47,663 nt of DNA from Candidatus Bathyarchaeota archaeon (lineage in GTDB: Archaea > Thermoproteota > CALKCG01 > B24): contig JAGTQM010000013.1 in assembly GCA_018396755.1 (NCBI GenBank), positions 1-47,663 of the forward strand, written 5' to 3'. Below are positions 1 through 8,894 of the stretch, in pieces (position 1 is the stretch's first letter; each line of letters begins with the position of its first letter). The position numbers and the translations under genes were made by a program. Under the pieces are notes generated by a model, which saw nothing but the letters and a program-made list of their open reading frames with translations, did no database searches and was not told the origin of the DNA.

Positions 1-86
1 GCCGGGAGTGGGATTTGAACCCACGAGGGCCCGGAGGGCCCACAGGCTCTCCAGGCCTGCGCCTTAGTCCGCTCGGCCATCCCGGC
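1..86 (-). tRNA. tRNA-Ser (anticodon GGA)
   Basis: Read on the minus strand, the acceptor GCCGGGA (86-80) pairs with TCCCGGC at the other end (7-1). The anticodon stem CAGGC/GCCTG encloses the loop CTGGAGA, giving anticodon GGA, which reads UCC and UCU serine codons. The T arm GTGGGTTCAAATCCCAC is canonical. A long GC-rich variable arm (GGGCCC/GGGCCC pairing) marks a class II tRNA, as expected for Ser. The discriminator base and any CCA lie just outside the window. No intron is seen. Confidence 0.96.
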
Positions 87-134
87 TTTAAGGGAGTCTA
101 GATTAAAAACATAGTGTGGGGTTTTTTAATGTTT

Positions 135-3113
135 CTAAGTTCTCACTTGGATTTTGACTTCATCCAGTCCGTACGGTACGAAATTGTAGCTGTCAATCCA
201 GTTTAATTCGTCTTGAAAGCTGTATGGTCCTACTGCTGTGAGCTCTCCAGCTTTATGGTGGTGTGGCCCTAGAAGGTTTCTAAGAGTATTTATGAGCCTA
301 ATTTCAAGTTTATTCTGTCCAAGTTTAATGAAATCTGTGATCTCGATTTCATGAGGCTTTAAGAATATGTAGCCGGCGTTGCAACCGTTTACTTTAACTT
401 CTACAACCGTGGCGTTCAACCCGCTCAAAACTAGGAATACTTTACCCTTAGGCTCTCTTTCAAATTTAAAATTGCACTCTACTGAGACATCTCCAGCATA
501 GAATGGATAGCCTTGCCTTGAAAGATCCCCGCCTCCGTAAGACTGATTTTCTTCAACTATTTTAAACTCTCTATTTTCGACATTTTCAACTGCGAATTCT
601 CCAACTATGTATATCGACTCTACTTCTGTTTCAAGTTCATGCGCATCTGTACCTGAAACCATATACTTTGTTAAAAGTTTCACACCTTCGAGTTCAACCG
701 TATTAAGCCCGTTTTTGATAAGTCCTCTAAGTGGAATACGCTTAAAACTTGTATCAACCCACCAGCCGTATTCAGGCCTATAGGAAACTTCAAAGCCATT
801 AACCTTAATCCTAAATTTCTCAGGACTTTCTAAAACCAGCCAGATGTCTTTCTCAATGTTATTTAACTCAACCATGAATTCATATTTTACTGTGAAGCGT
901 TTCCCATAGCCAAGCCTCTCTACGATCCTTTGAACCTTCCAAGTTGGAATTTTAGCAGTCCATGAACCGTCGATCTCCACTCTACAGTAGTCTAGAGTTA
1001 ATACGTTTAATGTTCCTCTTGAAAACTTCCAAGGCTTACTGACCGTCGTTTCCTCTACGACTTCTAACGGTTTAAATTCAGTTGTTTCAGGCTTCTCTGT
1101 CTCATCTAAAACCAGTAGTTTAGATCCTACGGGTGGAAGTACAACCTTAGTGTAAATGTATTCGCCTCTAGTGTTCTGATTTACAATTTTTACTTCTCCA
1201 GCAAACAGATCGTACTCTTCAAGTCTACCATCGCCGAGCAGACCAACTTCAAGATCAACATCTTGAGTTCTACTGAGATTAGCTAGGAAAAGGATCTGTT
1301 GAGAGCCGTCTCTCCTTAAATGGTACACTACGTTGGAGGCACCATTCTTCAAACAGTTGATTAAAACTCTTCTTTTAACCCTCTCATTTAGAATGTTAAC
1401 GGCTTCAGAAGCGTCTTTAACTTTAACAGACATGTTTAGAATGGACTCGATCCTATCGGACGGTTTACCATCAACCATTCTAGGCGTCGGCTCAATAGCT
1501 ATGAGAAGACCACTATTAGCTACATAATTCCCCAGCAATTCAACTGTTGATTTTGCAAGCGTTAAACTGGGTGGTATGACGATGGCTTTATAACGGCATC
1601 TTCCAACGATGAAAAACTCGCCATCAACTCTACCGTATTTAGCTATTATCATTTCATCCCCAAGCTCAAAATCCCAGTGTTTTTCAAGAAAAACTCTAAC
1701 GGTTCTCTCAAAATCTCTATTCAACTTTTCAACTTCAGATGTGTTCAGAGGAGTGAACATAGCCCAGCCGCTTCCAATTGGATGCAGTATCAGTACGTCT
1801 GTAATCCTCTCTCCTCTCGATAGCGCATAACTGAGCCTTGTAAAGTAGGATTCTATGAGGCTGTTAAGCCTCCACCAAGGTTGCTGGTAGAATATATTAG
1901 GTGGATAGTCTCTTTTACGTCTACCCCTCATAGAGTACAGCGATAAGTGGTGGTTTAAGAAGTTAACACCTAATACGTATTCCCAATCGCCTATCCACTT
2001 TCTATCTTCAAAAGACAGGTTTTGACCGCTACATCCATAGGTCTCCGAGAGAACCCTTTCCTTGCCAAGCTGATTAGCCACGCTGGCAACCTGCTTAACG
2101 GTTAAAACTTCATCTATGTTTCTACATAAGTGGTCTACGCCGGGTATATGCATGTACTCGTAATGGGGCATAACGGCTCCGGCGACTCTTATTTGACTTG
2201 GAATAGATTCCTCGGAGAGGTAGTGTCCAGTATACTTTAAACCATGCTTGTCACACCACTTGTAAATCTGTTTACTGTAGCTTTCAACGAATAGCTCTGT
2301 TAAAGTCCTCCAGAAGTCGTATCTAATCTTATGGTAATCACCTACGTTGAAGAACAGGCTTGACAGATGATCGGTAATATCGTATCCGCATTTGGATTTG
2401 AAGAATTCCGGAAACTTATTTGTCCAAGGTACTGCCGGATAGTTTAAAGATTCGTGTCCAGATAGATAGTTGGGTTCATCTGTGAATATGCCTGGTATTG
2501 TCTTGCCGATCCATCCTTTAAAACGCTGATAATATCTTTCATAGGTGGATTCTATGAATCTCCTAACAGCTTCCGAGTTTAACGTATCTATGTAGGAGAA
2601 GCCGTCGAACCACTTACTTCCAATCGGAGCGGACCAAACGTAGAAGTGTATGTAGTTTTTACCGGTTCTAGGTTCTTCACCCGCTTCTACGGTTCTTAAG
2701 TTTGTTGGTTTGCCATTTGTAAAATCACATTCAAAAACTTTCAGAAGTTCAGGAGATCTTACGATTACCCCGCTAATCGTCATGGCTAATGCTTTAATTC
2801 TATATTCTCGATTTGAAGCTGGGACAACGCCTCCGGCAAAACCGCTAGGCCACTTATCTTCATCGTAAAGCCAGACATACATGCCTCTTTTCTCAGCTTC
2901 TCTCAGACAAGTTTCAATTCTATCAAGCCATTCTTCACTCATATAGGGAGTTACTAGTCCTTCTCTAGCGTGGAGGAAGAAGCCTCCAAACCACCCATCA
3001 TCCATTAAACCTATCTGTCTGGAAAGCTCTGAATCTTCAAGTTTATCATTTAAAGACCAGAATGGAGCTCCTCTAAACTCTTTACCCGGGTTCCTGAAAA
3101 CCCGTTTATCCAC
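135..3113 (-). CDS. Large glycoside-hydrolase-like protein with beta-sandwich C-terminus
   Basis: A 992-residue protein. The N-terminal half (about 1-430) looks like a TIM barrel related to GH106/GH2-type hydrolases. It starts with RGAPFWSLND and GGFFLHAREGL, followed by WLYDEDKWPSGFAGG. Candidate acid residues are Glu213 in GIFTDEP and Glu357 in LSETYG; this assignment is by analogy only. Residues about 440-560 look like the Rossmann-like domain that follows the barrel in beta-galactosidase-type enzymes. The rest (about 690-990) resembles galactose-binding jelly rolls with aromatic and Gly-rich strands. There is no signal peptide, so it probably acts on imported or internal glycosides. The start is GTG. 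A TATA-like CCTTTATAC at 3145-3154 on this strand implies a short leader. The exact family and substrate are unknown; alpha-rhamnosidase-like activity is one possibility. Confidence 0.72.
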   Translation of the reverse strand: MDKRVFRNPGKEFRGAPFWSLNDKLEDSELSRQIGLMDDGWFGGFFLHAREGLVTPYMSEEWLDRIETCLREAEKRGMYVWLYDEDKWPSGFAGGVVPASNREYRIKALAMTISGVIVRSPELLKVFECDFTNGKPTNLRTVEAGEEPRTGKNYIHFYVWSAPIGSKWFDGFSYIDTLNSEAVRRFIESTYERYYQRFKGWIGKTIPGIFTDEPNYLSGHESLNYPAVPWTNKFPEFFKSKCGYDITDHLSSLFFNVGDYHKIRYDFWRTLTELFVESYSKQIYKWCDKHGLKYTGHYLSEESIPSQIRVAGAVMPHYEYMHIPGVDHLCRNIDEVLTVKQVASVANQLGKERVLSETYGCSGQNLSFEDRKWIGDWEYVLGVNFLNHHLSLYSMRGRRKRDYPPNIFYQQPWWRLNSLIESYFTRLSYALSRGERITDVLILHPIGSGWAMFTPLNTSEVEKLNRDFERTVRVFLEKHWDFELGDEMIIAKYGRVDGEFFIVGRCRYKAIVIPPSLTLAKSTVELLGNYVANSGLLIAIEPTPRMVDGKPSDRIESILNMSVKVKDASEAVNILNERVKRRVLINCLKNGASNVVYHLRRDGSQQILFLANLSRTQDVDLEVGLLGDGRLEEYDLFAGEVKIVNQNTRGEYIYTKVVLPPVGSKLLVLDETEKPETTEFKPLEVVEETTVSKPWKFSRGTLNVLTLDYCRVEIDGSWTAKIPTWKVQRIVERLGYGKRFTVKYEFMVELNNIEKDIWLVLESPEKFRIKVNGFEVSYRPEYGWWVDTSFKRIPLRGLIKNGLNTVELEGVKLLTKYMVSGTDAHELETEVESIYIVGEFAVENVENREFKIVEENQSYGGGDLSRQGYPFYAGDVSVECNFKFEREPKGKVFLVLSGLNATVVEVKVNGCNAGYIFLKPHEIEITDFIKLGQNKLEIRLINTLRNLLGPHHHKAGELTAVGPYSFQDELNWIDSYNFVPYGLDEVKIQVRT

Positions 3114-3144
3114 TTAAAGCACCATTAAGAAGTATCAGTTTAGA

Positions 3145-3154
3145 AGTATAAAGG
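3145..3154 (-). promoter_or_regulatory. TATA-like box of the glycoside hydrolase gene
   Basis: CCTTTATAC on the minus strand is centred near 3149. A start site about 26 nt downstream would fall near 3123, roughly 10 nt before the GTG at 3113. The call rests on spacing and base composition only. Confidence 0.4.
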
Positions 3155-3190
3155 CTTAAACCCTGTTTACCATAGATTATAAGCGAAGGA

Positions 3191-5860
3191 TTACCTACGG
3201 TTTAATTCTTTAAGCCTCTGAGGCAGGTAATTGCTAACTATAAACGTTAACCCGTATCTACTGAAGGCTTCCTGTTCAGATTTCCTCTTAATCCTCTGAA
3301 ATGTAGCTATCTCCTTCTGCCATAACTCATCCTTATATCGGGGGTCTCTTTTAAGCTCTTCAAGACGTTTAAGGTCTACCTTCGTCAAAGGATCACTCGG
3401 AAGCTTATATTTTACTATATCTGAGTTATGGAGAATTAGTGCTCCTAATCCTCCGGTAAAAGTATGAGGCTCTCCAACTTCAACGTCATAGACGATTGTT
3501 TTAGTATTGTCGATGGTCTTCACCTTAACGATGGGAAGCAAAACCACGCCATTCTCTACTAAAGTCTTTAAGCTCCTTAGTTTCTCATTTATTACCGATT
3601 CCTTCATCAGTTGGAACGCCATTTTCAGTCTTTCATATCCTACTCTACCCCTTCCACCATTTGTAAACAGTAGTTTGTGTAACTTAGTCCTCTCCCCATA
3701 TGGCACTGCTTTCCTCATTTCGTGTCTTAAGTTGTAGACTAACTCAGCCGGTATACTTAAAAGCCTAGATTTTGCATTTAAAGACCTATTGCACAACTCA
3801 TGGACAATATCTAGAATGTTACCCGTTTCGGAAACACCGACTATTTGGTAATCTCCAACCTCCCAGCAATAAGCCACGCAACCAAGTTGACGTAATAATA
3901 TTATCAAATCGGAGGCGAGCTTCCTACTAACGGTTTTAAGCGTCAGCCTAGTATTAGTATGATAATTGATCATCTTATCGCCTCTAAAGCAACCTTTAAT
4001 GAATTCCTTCTTAACGTAATCGTTGACATTAAACATTATAAACGGTACCTGTTTATTTTCGGCGCTATTCCCAATCTGAAAAACCCTTTCAAAAATTTCT
4101 CTTAAGAGTCTTCCTCCATATATGATGGTTAATTTATGAGGCCTCCTATATAATTTAGGAGTTAAACCGAAGACTTCCCTTATACATTTCACAGCATCTT
4201 CTACATATTCTCTTTCGTTTAGACCAAACGTTAGTTCGCAGTAGTTAGGATTAAGATTTCCCTCTGCAACATGATAGCCCAGAAGTCTACCAAACTCTCC
4301 AGTTACAGGAATTTTCAGGGGGAGTCTATTAACATTGCTATACTTCAATCTGATGAATCCTTCATCAGGAATTAACCCCTCTTTAAAGAAGTATGAGAGT
4401 TTCACCTTGCGTCTTCTTACTTCTGAATATTCCCTTCTGATAACATTCTTAGGGTATTTTTTGAGGATTAAAGCCATAAGGTCATTTGCACTAGGACCTT
4501 CTACAAATATCTTCTCCCCAAGATCCTTATCTTCGCTTAAGATAAGCGAAGCTAGATTTATTACATTTATGGAGGCAATATTCGGTACTTTAAAACATGA
4601 GGCTACAAGGTCTCCTGGTTTAAGGAACCTGGCTGGCTTGCACTCAAACTTATACGCATCTTTGTTAAATATTTCAATGCTGTGCTCTCCAGTAACTTTA
4701 ACTCTATATCCTCCTTTTGTCACAATTTCATAAATAGGCTTATCGTAAACATGTCTCATAACCGCTTTAACTTTTTGTAAACGCACTTCCCCATTTTCAG
4801 AACAGGATAATGCTTTAATGTCTGTATGATTTAAAAGATCTTTATTTTCTAGTATTGGATTGATGACCTTAGATATTTTCTCGTGTCTTATGAGTCCATT
4901 TTTCAATATGAGAATGGGTTCATCTTCTGTTACGCTTGCGTATACTCCCGCCCATAATGCATCCGGTGTGGCAAGTTCTGGTATGTGCCCAGCTCTAGCG
5001 GAGCCTGAGAGTATGACCTGGGCAATATGCATCCCCCAGGGATCGCCATCGACGAAAACGTACACTGGCAGATTAAGCTCTAAATTCAATCTTCTAATTA
5101 AACGTCTTGTTGCTCTAGGAGGTTGACCAGCCGTATGGATGAGTATTGCCTTAAACTTCTTATGCACTTTCTCTTCTATGAATCTTGTAAACATAGCCCC
5201 CTTCTCAATAACTATGACTTTATCTGCTTCACATTGGATGAAGTCTGCGCGCGTAAGGGTTGGACCTATGACTAATCCATCCGGATGCATCGTGAGGTTT
5301 ACTTTAATCCCCTTATAGTCTCTAACCGTATACTCTATGGTTAAATCGCCGAATATTGCAGATCTCTCCTCGGGGAAAATATTGAATTCTTCTCTGGCTA
5401 CACCTAAAACCGTTTCAAGCTCTGTAATGACTTCATCGCTTTCCTGTTGATCGTTGAAGTCTATGTTGTCTGCCTGAGCCATATAGTATATGTCTCTAAG
5501 TGTTGAGGTCTTATCCATATTGCAGAGCATGTTGGCCGTGTAGGCAACCCACACCAGTTGAGTTAACGGTCTTAAGTGTCTAATGTTTTTAGCACTTCTT
5601 ACAAAGAAGCGTTCCCCCAGTACGAATTGTCTAAGCTTAGGATCATATATTATGTTTTTAGTTGAACGACTCGGGATTTTAAGATATGGAAACTCTCCAG
5701 CTTCAAGCTTATAGTAAATGTCTTCACCCAGCTTCCGAAACTTTTCAAGGACTATTTTCTTCCTCTCTTCCCCCCTAGGGGGTTTAAGCTTTTTCTTTAC
5801 AACTTTAGACTTGGCTTTGAAATCTGAAAGAGAGCCTTTCATGGTTTTACTTTTTCTCAT
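3191..5860 (-). CDS. top6A: DNA topoisomerase VI subunit A, intein-containing precursor
   Basis: An 889-residue precursor of the Spo11-like subunit that makes and reseals the double-strand break. The catalytic tyrosine is Tyr126 in RDIYYMA. The Toprim acidic residues are Glu219 (VIVIEKG) and Asp271/Asp273 (VFVDGDPWG). Residues 309-812 are an intein. Removing them joins LWAGVYA to SDIVKYKLP and gives a 385-residue protein, a normal Top6A length. The start ATG at 5860 follows GGTGA with 6 nt spacing and overlaps the end of top6B by 14 bp, so the two are co-transcribed and probably translationally coupled. Top6A dimerises and pairs with two Top6B subunits to relax supercoils and decatenate. Confidence 0.97.
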   Translation of the reverse strand: MRKSKTMKGSLSDFKAKSKVVKKKLKPPRGEERKKIVLEKFRKLGEDIYYKLEAGEFPYLKIPSRSTKNIIYDPKLRQFVLGERFFVRSAKNIRHLRPLTQLVWVAYTANMLCNMDKTSTLRDIYYMAQADNIDFNDQQESDEVITELETVLGVAREEFNIFPEERSAIFGDLTIEYTVRDYKGIKVNLTMHPDGLVIGPTLTRADFIQCEADKVIVIEKGAMFTRFIEEKVHKKFKAILIHTAGQPPRATRRLIRRLNLELNLPVYVFVDGDPWGMHIAQVILSGSARAGHIPELATPDALWAGVYASVTEDEPILILKNGLIRHEKISKVINPILENKDLLNHTDIKALSCSENGEVRLQKVKAVMRHVYDKPIYEIVTKGGYRVKVTGEHSIEIFNKDAYKFECKPARFLKPGDLVASCFKVPNIASINVINLASLILSEDKDLGEKIFVEGPSANDLMALILKKYPKNVIRREYSEVRRRKVKLSYFFKEGLIPDEGFIRLKYSNVNRLPLKIPVTGEFGRLLGYHVAEGNLNPNYCELTFGLNEREYVEDAVKCIREVFGLTPKLYRRPHKLTIIYGGRLLREIFERVFQIGNSAENKQVPFIMFNVNDYVKKEFIKGCFRGDKMINYHTNTRLTLKTVSRKLASDLIILLRQLGCVAYCWEVGDYQIVGVSETGNILDIVHELCNRSLNAKSRLLSIPAELVYNLRHEMRKAVPYGERTKLHKLLFTNGGRGRVGYERLKMAFQLMKESVINEKLRSLKTLVENGVVLLPIVKVKTIDNTKTIVYDVEVGEPHTFTGGLGALILHNSDIVKYKLPSDPLTKVDLKRLEELKRDPRYKDELWQKEIATFQRIKRKSEQEAFSRYGLTFIVSNYLPQRLKELNRR
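3425..4936 (-). other. Intein in Top6A (504 residues, LAGLIDADG type)
   Basis: This encodes residues 309-812 of the precursor. The intein starts SVTEDEPIL, with Ser1 as nucleophile, and carries a block B motif TGEHS. It ends in VYDVEVGEPHTF...LILHN, with the terminal Asn followed by Ser as the +1 residue. All splicing residues therefore look present. Two LAGLIDADG-like motifs are visible: LLGYHVAEG and a more degenerate FIKGCFRGDK. Each keeps an acidic residue at the catalytic position. The insertion sits between the Toprim region and the conserved DIVKY(K/D)LP segment. Whether the endonuclease is active cannot be told, since the second motif is eroded. Confidence 0.93.
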
Positions 5861-7439
5861 AGCCCTTCACCTTTATAATGGGAGGCTCTTCAAATTGTTC
5901 CTCCTCAATGTTTTGCTCCTCTTTCACTAAGTTGAGTCTAGCGATCTTTGCTAGTAAAGGCTTTAAATCTGGAGGCTTCTTCCTACCGGCCAGCCTAGTA
6001 CTGAATAATGTGAGTTTATCTAAGTATTTACTGAAAACTTCTAAACGTGCCCGCTCCATTTGGACACGCTTCTTCCTAGATAAGTGAAGCATGAGCTGCC
6101 GAGCTACTATTCTAACGCCGTTGATTATTTCATGTTCAATTTCAGGCCTATCAGCTATAAACTCCTTGCCAACCGTCTTATAGGGGATTTTCGTTGAACA
6201 TATGTGGACTATGACAGCTACGGGATCTATTGTTACCTCAACTTTATACCTACTCCAATCTATCATCTCATTTAAGACTTTCCAGCTGACGTCGCTAGTT
6301 TCATCGTAGAGCAGAGGTATCTTATTGCTAAACCTGTATAGAGTTATGCCTGGTTTAAGTATACTTCCACCGTAAGCTATGCCGACTTCAACTATAAACG
6401 GATATCCTGAATACGAGGAGGGCTTTCTCTGAGTAACCGCTACAAACTCAGGTTTAAGCTCTTTCTCTATACCAGCTTTAAGTAGTTTTTCACCTAGAGG
6501 TGAAAGGCATGATGCATCTGGCGGAAGGAAGCCTTTAAAGTTTTTCATGTGGTTTACGAGTTTAACTATATCTTCTTGACTCAGTTTTTTAGGGTTCATG
6601 TCTGGGTTTAAACCAGCCTCGCTGAGGAACTTGTACGCTGTAGCTTTTCCAACCCTGTGGAAATGGGTAGTCATAAATTCCATTAGAGACTTGACCTTGG
6701 TATCCGCTATAATTCTCTTCAATGCTTCAACATCAACGCCGTATGGGTGGGGAAGCGTCTCTTTAGGTGCTGGAGGCATTTCATCGACGCCTCTCTCGAA
6801 TATATGTAAGTAGCCTCTGGGGTCGACGAAGATAATCTCCGCGTATGGGTTTACCATAGCTGTCTGCTTGAGATAATCCAATATTCTAGATGAAGACCTA
6901 TAGTAATCCCCCTCCGTGTAGAATTCTACGAGAACACCCCTCCAATTGTTCACGTTTTCATAGTTCTTTTTACCCAATATCTTGGGTTCATTCTTCCGAA
7001 TATCTACGGTGAGCACGTACTCGTATACGTGTGAGCTACCCGTGCTTGAGACTATTCTGACAGGTTTATTAGTGGTTATCTGACCATAGAGTATCGCCAT
7101 TTTCCCCCCCAAGCCAAATGCTCCACGTGTCTGTTTAAGCCTATATTTTGAACCGTAGAGCACTTTACCAAACGCTAAGGGGATATTATGCTCTGGAACG
7201 CCGGATCCATTATCTAAAACTCTGATTTTAAAGACCGCTACTCTGTCTAGAGGACCGCTTACATGGGTAAGCCTCACGTATATGTTCGGTAGAATCCCCA
7301 CAGATTCACATGCGTCCAAGGAATTTTCAACCAATTCTCTCACAGTGCTGTATAAGGCTCTAGCCGGGTTTGTGAAACCAGCGATATCTCTATTCCTGTA
7401 GAAGAAGTCTGCTGGACTTATCTCTTGGAATTCAACCAT
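5847..7439 (-). CDS. top6B: DNA topoisomerase VI subunit B
   Basis: The ATPase subunit of topoisomerase VI, 530 residues from the preferred start. GHKL (Bergerat) motifs are clear near the N-terminus: ELVENSLDA (Mg-binding Asn), VLDNGSGVP, and TRGAFGLGGKM, which forms the ATP lid. The helix-two-turn-helix and transducer domains follow, and the C-terminus is charged and ends beside top6A. ATP binding dimerises the subunit and gates DNA passage. I prefer ATG at 7439 (MVEFQEI) because GGAGG sits 7 nt upstream. The in-frame TTG at 7457 overlaps that site. A TATA-like GTTATACAAT near 7494-7503 fits the promoter of the operon top6B-top6A. Confidence 0.97.
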   Translation of the reverse strand: MVEFQEISPADFFYRNRDIAGFTNPARALYSTVRELVENSLDACESVGILPNIYVRLTHVSGPLDRVAVFKIRVLDNGSGVPEHNIPLAFGKVLYGSKYRLKQTRGAFGLGGKMAILYGQITTNKPVRIVSSTGSSHVYEYVLTVDIRKNEPKILGKKNYENVNNWRGVLVEFYTEGDYYRSSSRILDYLKQTAMVNPYAEIIFVDPRGYLHIFERGVDEMPPAPKETLPHPYGVDVEALKRIIADTKVKSLMEFMTTHFHRVGKATAYKFLSEAGLNPDMNPKKLSQEDIVKLVNHMKNFKGFLPPDASCLSPLGEKLLKAGIEKELKPEFVAVTQRKPSSYSGYPFIVEVGIAYGGSILKPGITLYRFSNKIPLLYDETSDVSWKVLNEMIDWSRYKVEVTIDPVAVIVHICSTKIPYKTVGKEFIADRPEIEHEIINGVRIVARQLMLHLSRKKRVQMERARLEVFSKYLDKLTLFSTRLAGRKKPPDLKPLLAKIARLNLVKEEQNIEEEQFEEPPIIKVKGYEKK

Positions 7440-7534
7440 ATTAAAGCCTCCTTTCAATCCTCCGTAGAAGTCGTTTATGGTTTAGTTGGGATTGTATAAC
7501 AACAGTACATGCTGCTAGATAAATCTTTTAACAT

Positions 7535-7562
7535 GATACGTATCACTATTGAAATAGTGGTA
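7535..7562. promoter_or_regulatory. Nested palindromes between top6B and a secreted protein gene
   Basis: GATACGTATC at 7535-7544 is a perfect 10-bp palindrome. It overlaps a second inverted repeat at 7541-7562, CACTATT-GA-AATAGTG extended to 10 bp with one mismatch. Both lie upstream of the divergent TATA-like boxes, so an operator for one or both genes is possible. I cannot name a regulator. Confidence 0.35.
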
Positions 7563-7622
7563 TTTCCCTCTTTAAAATATAGTAGTAATATGTTGTACAC
7601 CATCCATTTTAGAGAATGTTAA

Positions 7623-7633
7623 AGTATATATTA
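7623..7633 (+). promoter_or_regulatory. TATA-like box for the secreted protein at 7661
   Basis: AGTATATATTA is centred near 7628, giving an expected start about 26 nt on, near 7654. That is 7 nt before the ATG at 7661, consistent with a near-leaderless message. No Shine-Dalgarno is visible before this ATG. Confidence 0.45.
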
Positions 7634-7660
7634 GGAAGATTACATTAATAAACTGTAGCT

Positions 7661-8353
7661 ATGAATTTAAAATTCGAAACTAGGCTTCTAATCGTAGTAA
7701 CATTAGGCTTAATGGTTGCTGCCACCTGTTTTGGAGAAGAGGAAACATTCGTCCCATGGTTCAGCTCCACTTCTGAAGAATATGTAACTCTCACGATCAC
7801 AGTTACTCCTTGGGAGAGCGGTTTTACGTTCCCTCCTCCAGGTGTTTACAGTGTAAAAAGGGGAACAGTAATAACTCTTCAGGTTGCCGATGTCCATAGC
7901 GGCTTTGAGTTTGACCATTGGCAGATAAACTTTATAAACTATAGTTCTTCACCCTTCACGACTTTAGCACTTGAAGGAGATGCGAACATCACAGCAGTCT
8001 TTATAGAAGCCCCAACATCTGGAGAGGCAGGCTACCTAGTTATAGATTTAGCATTCTATGACAGGCCTACTCTTGCTCCAAAAGGGTTTGTAATTATCTG
8101 GGAGCTTGGGTTGAATGAGACTTTAGTGGAAGTTCCAATTGCTCTGAATCAATGGCATTCTCAAGCCGTATTTACAGGTGTTAGAATTGGGAAAACCTAC
8201 ACGGTCGTCGTGGTGCTTGAGAATGGTATAAGAGGGATTTACATAAACTACTGGACAGTATATAGTAAAGCGAACTATATGCACTGGGGTTTTACAACAG
8301 GCTATATGAGACTGCTTAGAACTGAAACTGGATACATATACATAGAGGATTAA
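7661..8353 (+). CDS. Small secreted protein with one InlB B-repeat-like domain
   Basis: A 230-residue protein with an N-terminal signal sequence (hydrophobic LLIVVTLGLMVAATCFG, probable cleavage near 25-28). Residues about 45-115 resemble a divergent InlB B-repeat: VKRGTVITLQV, then GFEFDHWQ, then a stretch ending in LEGDANITAVF. Such domains occur in extracellular and surface proteins. The rest is beta-rich with no further motif I recognise. No transmembrane anchor is present at the C-terminus, so it is likely released or held by other partners. It is divergent from top6B and followed by a gene-poor stretch. The molecular role is unknown. Confidence 0.7.
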   Translation: MNLKFETRLLIVVTLGLMVAATCFGEEETFVPWFSSTSEEYVTLTITVTPWESGFTFPPPGVYSVKRGTVITLQVADVHSGFEFDHWQINFINYSSSPFTTLALEGDANITAVFIEAPTSGEAGYLVIDLAFYDRPTLAPKGFVIIWELGLNETLVEVPIALNQWHSQAVFTGVRIGKTYTVVVVLENGIRGIYINYWTVYSKANYMHWGFTTGYMRLLRTETGYIYIED

Positions 8354-8437
8354 GACGTCAATTGCGTTATCTCTTTGAAATTTTTACTGGGAGGATTTAA
8401 TGCGAGCGATTCAATTAAACATTTATTCTTTTAGAAG

Positions 8438-8680
8438 TTAGCCTACTGTTATGACTTTGACGTTTACATGCTCTGATTTCTCTAGAAGCTCTTCATCTTC
8501 GGTGAGTAGTAGTCTTTGCTTTTAGCGATTTGAGGGTGGACGCGTCGAAGAAAGTTATTTTAACTCTTAGCTAGTTTAATTGTTTCTCTGAAGGCTTTGC
8601 TTAGATTTAAACCTAACTTAATAAACAGTTGTTGTTTAATCCAAATATGGTGAGCAGGAAGCTACAGAATTATATGTAAA
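8438..8680 (-). pseudogene. Remnant of a PIN-domain (VapC-like) gene
   Basis: On the minus strand three consecutive reading-frame fragments line up as a PIN-domain C-terminal part. The first is IKQQLFIKLGLNLSKAFRE continuing to IKLAKS and a stop. The second, in another frame, is KITFFDASTLKSLKAK. The third, in a further frame, is LLLTEDEELLEKSEHVNVKV ending at a stop (8438-8440). The order (helical region, FDAS strand, then a TEDEELL segment) matches VapC-type ribonuclease toxins. At least two frameshifts and the missing N-terminus make it a dead gene. The remaining sequence of the 8354-8894 gap holds no other gene that I can see. Confidence 0.6.
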
Positions 8681-8729
8681 TTTTAGACTTTTTCCAATCT
8701 TAACTAAAAAAAATTGTGAAAATTCCTTA

Positions 8730-8752
8730 GAAAGCTTTTATGAAAGCTTTTA
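8730..8752. repeat. Tandem 11-bp direct repeat
   Basis: GAAAGCTTTTA occurs at 8730-8740 and again at 8742-8752, and each copy contains the palindrome AAAGCTTT. It lies in the gene-free stretch before the small gene at 8895. It could be a binding site or simply AT-rich drift. Confidence 0.4.
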
Positions 8753-8894
8753 CACCTATATGCATAGGATACATATTGCGAAAAAGCTCATCTATATTTA
8801 AAGAGGACTATTGTGTAAAAGGTCTTATCACTCAGATTGAAGTTGCGATTGAAAAATATGTCGATTAAATTTAAGATAGATGAAGGGTGAGAAT

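Noticed and set aside
4335-4733. Long frames opposite to top6A, ilvD, chelatase and other genes
   Set aside because: They lie wholly inside well-supported genes on the other strand, have no start signals and encode low-complexity sequence. They are shadows.
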